The notes: a model not told the origin generated them from the sequence alone. DNA of 64,000 bases from Spirochaetaceae bacterium (GCA_020632655.1 JACKFD010000013.1:62001-126000); one strand, 5' to 3'; counted from the stretch's first letter, positions 17,187 through 25,711 are shown. Numbers and translations are program-made.

Positions 17187-17903
17187 ATGATCCTCGAGAG
17201 CCTTCTACCCGCCGCGTCGAGCTATGCCCGAGACATCGGCTTCCTCTTCGATCTGATCACGCTGCTCGTCGGCGTGCCCTTCCTGATCGCCTGCTACCTC
17301 TTCTTCGCCTTCATCTTCCGCTTCGCGGCAAAGAAGGTCGACAAGGCGATGTACATCACGGGCTACGAGCACGAGTACATGAAGTGGATCCACAGGGCCC
17401 ACGTCCCGATCCTCGTCTTCGACGTGATCATCGTGATCTTCGCCGTGAACGTCTGGTACAACGTCAAGCAGAACCTGCCCGAGGCCGAGTCGACGGTCCG
17501 CGTGATCGCCCAGCAATGGGCCTGGACCTTCGTCCACCCCGGCCCCGACAACACCCTCGACACCGCCGACGACATCACGACCGTGAACGAGCTGCACGTC
17601 GCGAAGGACACGCTCTACCACTACAAGCTCGAGTCGAAGGACGTCCTGCACAACTTCTCCGTGCCGGTCTTCCGCCTCAAGCAGGACGCGATCCCCGGTC
17701 GCGTGATCACGGGCTGGTTCGAGCCCACCCTCGCGGGCGAGTACGACATCCAGTGCGCCGAGATCTGCGGCATCGGCCACGGCCTGATGCCCGCCCGCAT
17801 CCACATCGAGACCCCGAGCCAGCACGCGGCCTGGGTGGCCGAGAACTCGCCCTTCTCGCTCGCGAAGGCGTCGGCGCCCGAGCTCGAAGTCGCCGAGCGC
17901 TGA
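17187..17903 (+). CDS. coxB: Cytochrome c oxidase subunit II
   Basis: A 238-residue subunit carrying the CuA electron-entry site. Two membrane helices (about 19-47 and 73-92) are followed by a periplasmic cupredoxin domain. The CuA ligands are all visible: H155 in HNFSVP, then C190, E192, C194, H198 and M201 in CAEICGIGHGLM. The aromatic QQWAWTF (109-115) is the usual electron-transfer patch. It has no cytochrome c or quinol-type features, so this is a cytochrome c-fed enzyme using a separate donor. The start is an ATG; the preceding GGAGTGAGAC gives a ribosome site. Subunit I follows after 103 bases that contain short CCAGGC repeats. Confidence 0.95.
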   Translation: MILESLLPAASSYARDIGFLFDLITLLVGVPFLIACYLFFAFIFRFAAKKVDKAMYITGYEHEYMKWIHRAHVPILVFDVIIVIFAVNVWYNVKQNLPEAESTVRVIAQQWAWTFVHPGPDNTLDTADDITTVNELHVAKDTLYHYKLESKDVLHNFSVPVFRLKQDAIPGRVITGWFEPTLAGEYDIQCAEICGIGHGLMPARIHIETPSQHAAWVAENSPFSLAKASAPELEVAER

Positions 17904-17953
17904 TCAGAGGGCGTAGCGCCTCGACCCATTCCGGCAGCCATCCCATCAGGCAT

Positions 17954-17983
17954 CCAGGCAGACATCCAGGCCGACCGCCAGGC
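17954..17983 (+). repeat. 12-base-period CCAGGC repeat in the coxA leader
   Basis: CCAGGC occurs at 17954, 17966 and 17978, exactly 12 bases apart, with partly conserved spacers (CATCCAGGC twice). It lies 20-50 bases before the subunit I start codon. It could be a regulatory leader or simply slippage-derived sequence. Confidence 0.4.
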
Positions 17984-18006
17984 ACGCATCCCCAGGAGAG
18001 ATTGAC

Positions 18007-19719
18007 ATGGCCGAGACGATCCACGTCGGGCACGCCGAGGAGCATGGTCATCACGACCATCACGAGATGAGCTTCCTCGAGAAGTACGTCTTCCCGCTCG
18101 ACCACAAGATGATCGCCATGCAGTACATGTTCACGGGCATGTTCATGGCGCTGATCGGCGGCTTCTTCGCCTACGCATTCCGGATGCAGCTCGCCTTTCC
18201 CGGAATGGACGTGCCCTTCTGGGGCGTCGTGACGCCGGCGGACTACAACGCGCTGGTCACGAGCCACGGCTCGGTCATGATCTTCTGGGTCGCGATGCCC
18301 GTGTTGATCGCGGCCTTCGGCAACTACCTGATCCCGCTGATGATCGGCGCGGACGACATGGTCTTCCCGAAGATCAACCGGCTCAGCTATCAGATCTTCC
18401 TGATCTCGGCGATCATCATCATCGCCTCCTTCTTCGTCGAGGGCGGCGCCTTCGGTGGCGCCTGGACGGCCTATCCCCCGCTCTCGACCAAGGCGCAATA
18501 CAGCCTGACGCCGATCGGCTCGACCATGTGGATCACGGCCGTGGCGCTCGAGTTCGTCGCCTTCCTCCTCGGCGGCATCAACTTCATCACGACCGCGATG
18601 AACAGCCGCGCCCCCGGCATGAAGATGTGGGACATCCCGATGGTCGTGTGGATGATCGTGATCGCGAGCATCCTCTTCATGCTCTCGGTCGGCCCGCTGC
18701 TCGCCGGCGGCATCATGATGATCTTCGACCAGCAGCTCGGCACCGCCTTCTTCGACCCGGACCGCGGCGGCGATCCGATCCTCTGGCAGCACCTCTTCTG
18801 GTTCTTCGGTCATCCCGAGGTCTACGTCGTGCTCCTGCCGGCCGTCGGAATCGTGGCCGAGGTCATGACGGTCTTCTCTCGCAAGAAGCTCTTCGCCTAC
18901 AAGACGGTCCTCTACACGGCGATCGGCACGGGCGTCCTCTCCTTCACGGTCTGGGCCCACCACCAGTTCATCGCCGGCATCGATCCCCGCATGGCGAACG
19001 TCTTCACGGTCACGACGCTGCTCATCTCGGTCCCGATCGCGGAGATGATGTTCGTCTACATCGCGACGCTCTACGGCGGCAAGATCACGCTGACGACGCC
19101 GATGCTCTGGGCGCTCGCCTTCGTCTTCGAGTTCCTGATCGGCGGCATCACGGGCATCTTCCTGGGCGCGTCGGGCAACGACATCTACATGCACGACACC
19201 TACTTCGTGCTCGCCCACTTCCACTACACCTTCTACCCGATCGCGATCATCGGAACCTACGCCGGCTTCACCTTCTGGTTCCCGAAGATGTTCGGCAAGA
19301 TGATGAACGACGGCCTCGGCAAGCTGCACTTCTGGCTGACGATCATCCCCTTCAACCTGATCTTCCTGCCGCTCTTCGTGCTCGGCGCCTCGGGCCAGCA
19401 TCGCCGCATCTACGACTACACGAACTTCCCGGAGCTCGCGCAGCCCTGGCAGCAGGACCTGCGCCAGCTCGCGACGATCTCGCTGGTCGTGATGCTCGGT
19501 GCGCAGGTGATCTTCTTCTACAACGTGATCAAGAGCTGGATGTCGGGTCCGCCCGCCGGCAAGAACCCGTGGAACTCGGGCACGCTCGAGTGGACGGCGA
19601 CCTCGCCGCCGCCCCACGGCAACTGGCCCGAGGGACTCCCGACCTGCTACCGCGGTCCCTACGAGTACAGCCACCCGGATCACGACAAGGACTACTGGCC
19701 GCAGAACGAGCCGGCCTGA
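18007..19719 (+). CDS. coxA: Cytochrome c oxidase subunit I
   Basis: A 570-residue catalytic subunit reducing oxygen to water and pumping protons. Low-spin haem ligands are H87 (SHGSVMIFW) and H406. The high-spin haem ligand is H404 (HDTYFVLAHFHYT). The CuB ligands are H269, H318 and H319 (WAHHQF). GHPEVY (268-273) supplies the D-channel glutamate E271 and the Tyr cross-linked to His, marking an A1-type oxidase. FGNYLIPLMIGADDM and GINFITTAMNSR are standard. The N-terminus is His-rich (HGHHDHH near 15-21), which is uncommon. A strong AGGAGAGA site precedes the ATG. It lies between subunits II and III. Confidence 0.96.
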   Translation: MAETIHVGHAEEHGHHDHHEMSFLEKYVFPLDHKMIAMQYMFTGMFMALIGGFFAYAFRMQLAFPGMDVPFWGVVTPADYNALVTSHGSVMIFWVAMPVLIAAFGNYLIPLMIGADDMVFPKINRLSYQIFLISAIIIIASFFVEGGAFGGAWTAYPPLSTKAQYSLTPIGSTMWITAVALEFVAFLLGGINFITTAMNSRAPGMKMWDIPMVVWMIVIASILFMLSVGPLLAGGIMMIFDQQLGTAFFDPDRGGDPILWQHLFWFFGHPEVYVVLLPAVGIVAEVMTVFSRKKLFAYKTVLYTAIGTGVLSFTVWAHHQFIAGIDPRMANVFTVTTLLISVPIAEMMFVYIATLYGGKITLTTPMLWALAFVFEFLIGGITGIFLGASGNDIYMHDTYFVLAHFHYTFYPIAIIGTYAGFTFWFPKMFGKMMNDGLGKLHFWLTIIPFNLIFLPLFVLGASGQHRRIYDYTNFPELAQPWQQDLRQLATISLVVMLGAQVIFFYNVIKSWMSGPPAGKNPWNSGTLEWTATSPPPHGNWPEGLPTCYRGPYEYSHPDHDKDYWPQNEPA

Positions 19720-19846
19720 GGCGGTTCGACGTGCGCGGCCCGGACGGCCGCGTGCGTGACGGCGTGAAGGATCGGATCGGCCCGCGCGGTCGAAGCGAAG
19801 CGAGGGCAGGGACCGCTCGAACGGCCCGCCCGGGATTGGAGTGAGA

Positions 19847-20422
19847 ATGTCCGCGAGACCGATTGCAACGACGCGAAGCGCTGCAGGCATGCCGACGGCC
19901 CGCCTGGCGGTGTGGTGGATCATCGCGTCGGAGATCGTGATTTTCGGTGGTCTGCTCGGGTCGTACATCATGCACCGTCTCGCCCATGGCGTCTGGGCGG
20001 ACTACGCGGCCGCGACCAATCCCTGGATCGGCGGCTTCAACACCTTCGTGCTGCTGACCTCGAGCCTGATGGCGGTGCTCGGCCATCAGGCGGCGGAGCG
20101 GGGCGACGGTCCGCGCGCGGCGAAGATGCTCTACCTGACCTGCGGCGGTGGGCTCCTCTTCATCTGCGTGAAGGCCTACGAGTGGACGACCGAGATCAGT
20201 CACGGCATGACGATCACGGCCAACACCTTCTGGTCCTTCTACTACACGGCCGCCGGCATCCACGCGCTCCACGTGATCGCGGGCTGCATCATCATGCTCT
20301 TCGTCGCGCAGACCGCCAAGAAGAACCTCGAGCTCCACCGCGTCGAGATCATCGGCATCTACTGGCACTTCGTCGACGTCGTCTGGATCTTCCTCTTTCC
20401 GCTCCTCTACATCGCGAAGTAG
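19847..20422 (+). CDS. coxC: Cytochrome c oxidase subunit III family protein (first copy)
   Basis: A 191-residue, five-helix form of subunit III, as found in caa3/bo3-type and many deltaproteobacterial oxidases (mitochondrial-type proteins have seven helices and about 260 residues). Family marks are WWIIASEIVIFGGLLGSYI, VKAYEWTTEI and FWSFYYTAAGIHALHVIAG, and the C-terminal YWHFVDVVWIFLFPLLYI is a textbook ending. It supports the D-channel and stability of subunit I. A GTG six bases upstream in frame is also possible; the ATG at 19847 is better spaced from TTGGAG. The next gene's AGGAGG site overlaps its stop codon. Confidence 0.92.
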   Translation: MSARPIATTRSAAGMPTARLAVWWIIASEIVIFGGLLGSYIMHRLAHGVWADYAAATNPWIGGFNTFVLLTSSLMAVLGHQAAERGDGPRAAKMLYLTCGGGLLFICVKAYEWTTEISHGMTITANTFWSFYYTAAGIHALHVIAGCIIMLFVAQTAKKNLELHRVEIIGIYWHFVDVVWIFLFPLLYIAK

Positions 20423-20439
20423 GAGGCGAGGCCGAAACC

Positions 20440-20862
20440 ATGAGCGCACACGAAGCACACGGTGACGAGTTCTACGTCAAGACCTGGGCGATCCTCCTCG
20501 TCCTGCTCCTGATCTCCGTCCTGGGCCCGCTCCTCGGGCACCCGGTCCTGACGCTGATCACGGCCTTCGGCATCGCCGTCGTCAAGGCGTACCTCGTCGC
20601 CGTCCGGTTCATGCACATCAACCTGACGCCGCGCTTCGTGACCTACGCCGTCGCGACGACGCTGGTCTTCATGCTGCTCTTCTTCGCCGGCACGGCGCCC
20701 GACGTGATGAAGAACCACGGCACGAACTGGGTGAAGCCCGCGTGGATCCAGGCCGAGGCCGCTTACGCCGCAGAAGTGGCCTCCGGCGCCGCCGGGCACC
20801 ATGGCGCCGGCGGTCACGGCGAGGCGCCGCACGGCGGCGAGGCAGCGCCGGCGCACCACTGA
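20440..20862 (+). CDS. Cytochrome c oxidase subunit IV family protein
   Basis: A 140-residue membrane protein of the bacterial subunit IV (COX4_pro) type. It has three helices (near 16-33, 38-58 and 66-84), with KAYLVAVRFMHINLTPRF between helices two and three, the usual family core. The C-terminal 40 residues form a His/Gly/Ala-rich tail with about eight histidines, absent from most relatives. The tail may bind copper, zinc or haem during assembly, but that is a guess. The ATG follows AGGAGG, which starts inside the subunit III stop codon, so the two are probably translationally linked. Confidence 0.88.
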   Translation: MSAHEAHGDEFYVKTWAILLVLLLISVLGPLLGHPVLTLITAFGIAVVKAYLVAVRFMHINLTPRFVTYAVATTLVFMLLFFAGTAPDVMKNHGTNWVKPAWIQAEAAYAAEVASGAAGHHGAGGHGEAPHGGEAAPAHH

Positions 20863-20996
20863 TCCCGGGTCCGGCCCGGCCCGTGGCCCGCATGGCCCCG
20901 GGTCCCGGATGGGTCTTCGTCCGCCGAGAGCCCGTCTCGCTGGACGCATCCCGGATCGGAATCTAGTTTGAACACGGGGGGTGGGGAGCACGAGGC

Positions 20997-21596
20997 ATGA
21001 GTGTGGGTTCCTACCAATCGTCCAGGATGCGGCTCGTCGCCGAGGAGCGCGGCGAGCCCCGCGTCGTCTCGAACGGCGTGCTCGGCATGGTCCTCTTCGT
21101 CATGACCGAGATCATGCTCTTCGCGGGCATGATCAGCGCCTTCAGCATCGTGCGCGCCTCGTCGGCGATCTGGCCCCCGCCGAACCAGCCGCGGCTTCCC
21201 TTCGAGGAGACCGCGATCAACACGCTGGCGCTCTTCGTCTCCGGGGCGCTGCTCATCCTCGCCCAGCGCCGCTTCGCCGAGAGCCGCCGCGCCGCCCGCG
21301 CCCCCCTCGTCGGCTCGATCGTGCTCGGGGCGTTCTTCGTCCTCTTCCAGGGCTGGGAGTGGGCGTCGATGCTCGCCCAGGGCCTGACGCTCACGTCCTC
21401 GACCCTCGGCAGCTTCTTCTATCTGATCGTGGGGACGCACGCCCTGCACGCGATCGCGGCGATCTGGCTGCTCTTCCGGACCTGGCGCCGGCTCGAGCGC
21501 GGCTGGCTGCACGCGAGTCAGCTCGCGACGGCGGCCGTGCTCTGGTACTTCGTCGTCGGCGCTTGGCCGCTCATCTACTGGCGGGTCTACCTGTGA
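20997..21596 (+). CDS. Second subunit III-like haem-copper oxidase protein
   Basis: A 199-residue, five-helix protein clearly of the subunit III family: LGMVLFVMTEIMLFAGMISAF, WPPPNQPRLPFEETAINTLA, GWEWASMLAQGLTL and GSFFYLIVGTHALHAIAA. It is only distantly similar to the copy at 19847. The PPxxQPxLP segment and its placement at the end of the cluster resemble the extra CoxO/CoxP-type subunits of alternative oxidases. It may replace or cap the first subunit III. The ATG follows GGGGAGCACGAGG. Its TGA stop overlaps the GTG of the next gene by 4 bases, implying coupled translation. Confidence 0.88.
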   Translation: MSVGSYQSSRMRLVAEERGEPRVVSNGVLGMVLFVMTEIMLFAGMISAFSIVRASSAIWPPPNQPRLPFEETAINTLALFVSGALLILAQRRFAESRRAARAPLVGSIVLGAFFVLFQGWEWASMLAQGLTLTSSTLGSFFYLIVGTHALHAIAAIWLLFRTWRRLERGWLHASQLATAAVLWYFVVGAWPLIYWRVYL

Positions 21597-21919
21597 TCCG
21601 GGCTCGCACGACGAACGCGCGACCGTCCTGGCGCGCCCTGCGCGCGCTCGGGTCGGGACTCCTCGTGTCCATGATCGTGGTGGCGCCGCAGGCGACCCTC
21701 GCCTGCTCGGTCTGCACGGCCGGCCGGGACGAGGAGAACCAGCTCGCCTTCCTGCTCTCGACGATCTTCATGTCCGCCCTGCCGTTGCTCGCCCTCGGCA
21801 CCCTCGTCTTCGTACTCTGGCGGCGGATGCAGAAGCTCGAGCAGGAGCGGGAGGCGTCGCGCGCGGCCAGGCCGGTCCCGGCGACCCTCACGGCCCCGGT
21901 CTCCGGGCCGCCCGCCTGA
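21593..21919 (+). CDS. Small Cys-pair membrane protein of the oxidase cluster (unknown function)
   Basis: A 108-residue protein that I cannot name. From the GTG at 21593, which overlaps the preceding stop as GTGA, it has a signal-like hydrophobic stretch (about 18-37) ending at LACSVCTAG. That places a C-x2-C pair just outside the membrane. A second helix (about 58-80) and a polar, charged tail follow. The CxxC next to a membrane anchor suggests thiol redox or copper delivery to CuA or CuB, in line with its tight coupling to the oxidase. No known copper chaperone motif is present beyond the cysteine pair. Confidence 0.65.
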   Translation: MIRARTTNARPSWRALRALGSGLLVSMIVVAPQATLACSVCTAGRDEENQLAFLLSTIFMSALPLLALGTLVFVLWRRMQKLEQEREASRAARPVPATLTAPVSGPPA

Positions 21920-21925
21920 TTCCTT

Positions 21926-21954
21926 CCGGTCCGCCCTTTCCTGGCGGCCTCCGG
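21926..21954. terminator. Two-level GC hairpin between convergent genes
   Basis: CCGG/CCGCC at 21926-21935 pairs with GGCGG/CCGG at 21943-21954, giving a 5-bp inner and 4-bp outer stem with small bulges. It sits between the end of the oxidase cluster and the end of the yheU-like gene, where a bidirectional terminator is expected. There is no T-tract. Confidence 0.3.
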
Positions 21955-21984
21955 AGCCCCGTTCGAGCGCCCCGATCCTCGCGC

Positions 21985-22275
21985 TCAGCGCCCGACGGGC
22001 ACCAGGCTCGCCGTCTCCGACTCGAGGTCGAAGACGATCCGGATCTCGCCCGCGTCGAGCTGCCGGAGCACCTGGGCGACCTTCTCGTCGAGCGACCACT
22101 CGCCATGCCCGTAGTCCGTGCCCTCGCGCGTCACGAACTCCTCCACGAGCCCCCGCAGCGCCGCAGCGGAGAGCTGCTCGGGCTCGAGCTCGAGGCCCTG
22201 CTCCGCGGACGCCGTCGAAGACGCGGCCGAGCCGGGGCCCCGGGCATCCTGCGACTCGTCGGTCGGGTCGTGCAT
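21985..22275 (-). CDS. yheU: YheU family (UPF0270) protein
   Basis: A 96-residue small cytoplasmic protein. The C-terminal 65 residues match the UPF0270/YheU family: LRGLVEEFVTREGTDYGHGE followed by SLDEKVAQVLRQLDAGEI and a closing IVFDLESETASLVP. EFVTREGTDYG is the most telling signature. Family function is unknown. The first 35 residues, from MHDPTDESQD, are polar, low-complexity and absent from the E. coli protein. The ATG at 22275 was chosen because the longer upstream frame lacks a ribosome site and is rich in arginine. It is divergent from the amidase gene. Confidence 0.82.
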   Translation of the reverse strand: MHDPTDESQDARGPGSAASSTASAEQGLELEPEQLSAAALRGLVEEFVTREGTDYGHGEWSLDEKVAQVLRQLDAGEIRIVFDLESETASLVPVGR

Positions 22276-22360
22276 CGACGGGCAGGCTAGCGGCCCGGCC
22301 CGCCTGCGTCCGCCCGGGTGCCGCCGGGTATCATGCGGAGCCTGCCGGCGGAGGGAGAGC

Positions 22361-23773
22361 ATGACGCGCGACGACACGACCTGGCTGGGGGTCGAGGCGA
22401 TCCAGACGGCGCTCGCAGCCGGCGCGACGAGCGCGCGGGCGCTGGCCGACGCGACCCTCGCGCGCGTCGAGCGACTCGAGCCGAGCCTCTCCGCCTGGTC
22501 GGCGCTGTGGCCGGAGCGGGTCAGGGCTCGCGCCGACGCGCTCGATCGCGAGGCGGAGCGACGTCGCAGTCAGGGTCTGCCCCTCGAGCCGCTGCACGGT
22601 GTGGGTGTCGCGCTCAAGGACCTCTGTGACGTCGCCGGCGAGCCGACCCGAGCCGGCACGACCGTGCTCGGCGACCCGCCGGCGCAGGAGGATGCGGAGG
22701 TCGTCCGCCGCCTCGAGGCCGCGGGCGCGATCGTGCTCGGCAAGGTGAAGATGACCGAGGGCGCCTTCGTCACCCACCATCCGAGCATCGTCCCACCGGT
22801 CAATCCCTGGCGCGCGGATCGATGGACCGGGATCTCCTCGAGCGGGTCGGGCGTTGCGGTCGCGGCCGGGCTCTGCGTCGCAGCACTCGGTACGGATACG
22901 GGTGGCTCGATCCGATTCCCCTCGTCGGCCTGCGGGCTCTCGGGCCTCAAGCCGACCCATGGACGCGTCTCCCTGCGCGGCGTGTATCCGCTCGCCCCCT
23001 CGCTCGATCACGTGGGTCCCATGGCGCGTTCCGTCGACGACGTGGCCCGGGTCTTTGCCGTGCTGGCTGGGCACGACCCGCGCGATCCCTGGAGCCTCGC
23101 GAAGAATCCGCCGCTTCCGCTCGGTCGGGCGCTGCTTCCGCGCGCGCGGGGCCAGCGGATCGGCTACGACGCACGTCATGCGGAGGAGGGCGTCGATCCC
23201 GAGGTCGTCGCGACGACGCGGGCGGCCCTCGAGGTCTTCCGATCGCTCGGGGCGGAGATCGTCGAGCTCGCGCTGCCCGACGTGGGGGAGGCGCTCGGCG
23301 CGTGGGTCTGGCTGGGTGCCACGGAGATCGCCGAGGCCCACGCCGAGCCCTTCGCCCGCGCGCCCGAGGCCTACGGACCGGAGCTGCGCGGCATGATCGA
23401 GCAGGGCCTCGCCGTCGAGGCGCGCCAGGTCGCCCGGGCGTGGCAGACGCGTCTCGCCTTCGCGCGCCGCCTGGAAGGCGTCTTCGAGCAGGTCGATGCG
23501 CTCCTCGCGCCCGTGATCCCTGGGCGATTCGCGGCGGGCACGAACCTGATGGCGATGGATGGGGATCCGCGCGCCGCGACCGCGACGCGCTTCACGTCGC
23601 CCTTCAACCTCTCGGGATCTCCTGCCCTGACGCTATGCGGCGGCTTCGACGCCGATGGAGGCCCGATCGGCTTCCAGCTCGTCGGCCGCCACCTCGAGGA
23701 GGATCGTCTCCTCGCCCTCGGCCGCGCCTACCAGTCCGCGACCGACTGGCATCTGATGCATCCCGACGCCTAG
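22361..23773 (+). CDS. Amidase-signature family hydrolase
   Basis: A 470-residue hydrolase of the amidase-signature family, which cleaves amides using a Ser-cisSer-Lys triad. K86 lies in GVALKDLCD, the cis-serine is S159 or S160 in GISSSGSGVAVAAG, and the nucleophile is S183 in GTDTGGSIRFPSS. SGLKPTHGRVSLRGVYPLA is the conserved run that follows. It is not clearly GatA: GatB and GatC are absent and the length and neighbours do not fit. A stand-alone amide or ester hydrolase is more likely. The ATG at 22361 has GGAGGGAGAG just before it. Confidence 0.9.
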   Translation: MTRDDTTWLGVEAIQTALAAGATSARALADATLARVERLEPSLSAWSALWPERVRARADALDREAERRRSQGLPLEPLHGVGVALKDLCDVAGEPTRAGTTVLGDPPAQEDAEVVRRLEAAGAIVLGKVKMTEGAFVTHHPSIVPPVNPWRADRWTGISSSGSGVAVAAGLCVAALGTDTGGSIRFPSSACGLSGLKPTHGRVSLRGVYPLAPSLDHVGPMARSVDDVARVFAVLAGHDPRDPWSLAKNPPLPLGRALLPRARGQRIGYDARHAEEGVDPEVVATTRAALEVFRSLGAEIVELALPDVGEALGAWVWLGATEIAEAHAEPFARAPEAYGPELRGMIEQGLAVEARQVARAWQTRLAFARRLEGVFEQVDALLAPVIPGRFAAGTNLMAMDGDPRAATATRFTSPFNLSGSPALTLCGGFDADGGPIGFQLVGRHLEEDRLLALGRAYQSATDWHLMHPDA

Positions 23774-23809
23774 CACGGACCGGGCCCCGCCCCTCGACAT
23801 ACCCGCCCG

Positions 23810-24514
23810 TCAGCGCTGGAGCATGCCGCGCGCCGTCTCCTTGATCCGATCCGCCGTCTCCGCGTCGGGCTCGGTCTCGAGATCGCGCATCGCCGCCGGC
23901 ACCGCCAGCCCGCGCTGGACGGCAGGCCGCTCCTCGATCCGCGCCAGCCATCGCTCGACGTGCCCGAGGCCGTCGAGCGGGACGCCCGACCAGCCGTGGA
24001 TCCGTACCCAGGAGAAGTTCGCGATGTCCGCGATCGAGTAGGCATCGCCGGCAAGCCACTCGCTCTCGGCGAGCCGCCGCTCGAGCACCTCGAAGAGTCG
24101 CCGCGACTCGTTCTGGTAGCGATCGATCGCTGCCTGGATCTTCTCGGGGAAGTAGCGGTAGAAGACGTTCGCCTGACCCATCATCGGCCCGACGCCGCCC
24201 ATCTGGAACATCAGCCACGAGATCGCCCGCGCGCGACCCGCGACGTCCTTCGGGATCAGGGCGCCGGCCTTGTCGGCGAGGTAGAGCATGATCGCGCCCG
24301 ACTCGAAGATCGCGACGTCGCCGCCACCGCCGGCCGGATCGTGGTCGACCATCGCGGGGATCCGGCCGTTCGGGTTGATCGCGAGGAACCAATCCTCCTT
24401 CTGCTCGTTCTTCCCGAGGTCGATGGCGCGGGTCTCGTAGGGCAGGCCGAGCTCCTCGAGCGTGATCGAGGCCTTCCAGCCGTTCGGCGTCGGAGCGGTG
24501 TAGAGCGTGATCAT
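23810..24514 (-). CDS. Glutathione S-transferase family protein (YfcG/YghU-like, Nu class)
   Basis: A 234-residue protein with a thioredoxin-fold N-terminus (ITLYTAPTPNGWKASITLEELGLPYE, 2-27; quoted here in parts: TAPTPNGWKASITLEE) and an all-helical C-terminal domain. TPNGWK and INPNGRIPAMVD are the marks of the YfcG/YghU group, which reduces disulfides using two glutathiones. IFESGAIMLYLADK is the glutathione-contact segment. The C-terminal half has SIADIANFSWVRIHGW, typical of the group. The ATG at 24514 is preceded by GGAGGAA. It diverges from the F420-type oxidoreductase gene across 186 bases. Confidence 0.9.
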   Translation of the reverse strand: MITLYTAPTPNGWKASITLEELGLPYETRAIDLGKNEQKEDWFLAINPNGRIPAMVDHDPAGGGGDVAIFESGAIMLYLADKAGALIPKDVAGRARAISWLMFQMGGVGPMMGQANVFYRYFPEKIQAAIDRYQNESRRLFEVLERRLAESEWLAGDAYSIADIANFSWVRIHGWSGVPLDGLGHVERWLARIEERPAVQRGLAVPAAMRDLETEPDAETADRIKETARGMLQR

Positions 24515-24700
24515 GGATTCCTCCGGTCGTGCGCGGCCAGGCGCCCGTGGGCGTGGTCGCGAGCATAGGGGGCGGTACTCGGCTCCGCCCGGGAGTGGCT
24601 ATCGTTCGGGACCCGTCCATCGCCGCCCCCGCGGCGCTTCACGGCTCGTCGCCCGCGACCCGAGGCCGGCGCCGGACCGTGCCGAGAGGTTCCTGCTCGC

Positions 24701-25711
24701 ATGAAGGTCGATGCCCCGCTCTACTCCTTCGATGCCCCGGAAGCGGAGGTGTCACGGCTCGAGGCCCGGGGCTACGCCGGCGCGTTCACCTACGAGGGGC
24801 CCCACGATCCCTTCTTCCCGCTCCTGCTGGCGGCCCGGGCGAGCGAGCGGATCCAGCTCTACACGGCGGTCGCGATCGGCTTCGCGCGCAATCCGATGAT
24901 CCTCGCGAACATCGGCTGGGACCTGCAGACGCTCTCGAAGGGGCGCTTCCTGCTCGGGCTCGGCACGCAGATCCGCCCGCATGTCGAGAAACGCTTCGGG
25001 ATGCCCTGGTCTCGGCCCGTGACGCGCATGAAGGAGATGGTGCTCGCGATCAAGGAGATCTGGCGTTGCTGGGAGGAGGGCGGTCGCCTCGACTTCCGGG
25101 GCGAGATCTACCAGCACACGTTGATGACGCCGATGTTCAGCCCGGGGAAGGCGCCCTACGGGCTGCCGCCGATCTTCCTCGCCGGAGTCGGCCCGAAGAT
25201 GACCGAGGTCTGCGGCGAGGTCGCGGACGGCTTCTTCCTGCATCCCTTCGGCTCGCGGGACAGCTTCGAGAAGCTGACCCTGCCGGCGCTCGAGCGCGGA
25301 CTCGAGCGCGCGGGTCGCTCGCGCGACGACCTCGAGATCTCCGTCCAGGTCATGATCGCGACGGGTGCGACCGACGAGGAGGTCGAGCGCATGCGCCAGT
25401 CGACGAAGCAGCAGATCGCCTTCTATGCGTCGACCCCCGCCTATCGTCCCGTCCTCGACGTGCACGGCTGGGGGGACCTGCAGCCCGAGCTGAACGCACT
25501 CACGAAGCAGGGACGCTGGGCCGACATGCCGGGGCTCGTCTCGGACGAGCTGCTCGAGGCGATCGCGATCTGCGCACCGATCGGCGAGGTCGCCGCGCGG
25601 GTGCGCGAACGCTTCGGGGGACGCGCCGATCGGGTCAGTCTCGTCGCTCACTGGACGCGGGATCCGGACGTCTGGGACGACGTGGTGCGTGACCTGTCGG
25701 CGGCCGACTGA
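24701..25711 (+). CDS. LLM-class (luciferase-like) oxidoreductase, probably F420-dependent
   Basis: A 336-residue TIM-barrel oxidoreductase of the luciferase-like group, very similar in layout to the TIGR03617 F420-dependent family. Visible family runs are GYAGAFTYEGPHDPFFPLLL, FARNPMILANIGWDLQTLSKGRFLLGLGTQI and VEKRFGMPWSRPVTRMKE, here given in parts of the conserved core. GVGPKMTEVCGEVADGFFLH forms the C-terminal phosphate/cofactor site. It would transfer hydride between F420 and an unsaturated or alcohol substrate. A Ddn-type gene follows 31 bases later, which supports F420 use. GAGAGG lies 12 bases upstream of the ATG. Confidence 0.88.
   Translation: MKVDAPLYSFDAPEAEVSRLEARGYAGAFTYEGPHDPFFPLLLAARASERIQLYTAVAIGFARNPMILANIGWDLQTLSKGRFLLGLGTQIRPHVEKRFGMPWSRPVTRMKEMVLAIKEIWRCWEEGGRLDFRGEIYQHTLMTPMFSPGKAPYGLPPIFLAGVGPKMTEVCGEVADGFFLHPFGSRDSFEKLTLPALERGLERAGRSRDDLEISVQVMIATGATDEEVERMRQSTKQQIAFYASTPAYRPVLDVHGWGDLQPELNALTKQGRWADMPGLVSDELLEAIAICAPIGEVAARVRERFGGRADRVSLVAHWTRDPDVWDDVVRDLSAAD

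Noticed and set aside
17707..19971. 754-codon minus-strand frame across coxA
   Set aside because: Composition is a string of charged residues mirroring coxA codons. The oxidase subunit I motifs on the other strand are unambiguous.
20863..20996. Possible small gene and GC-rich repeats between oxidase subunit IV and the second subunit III
   Set aside because: The best frame is only 24 codons without a ribosome site, and the inverted repeats are imperfect and expected in such GC-rich DNA.
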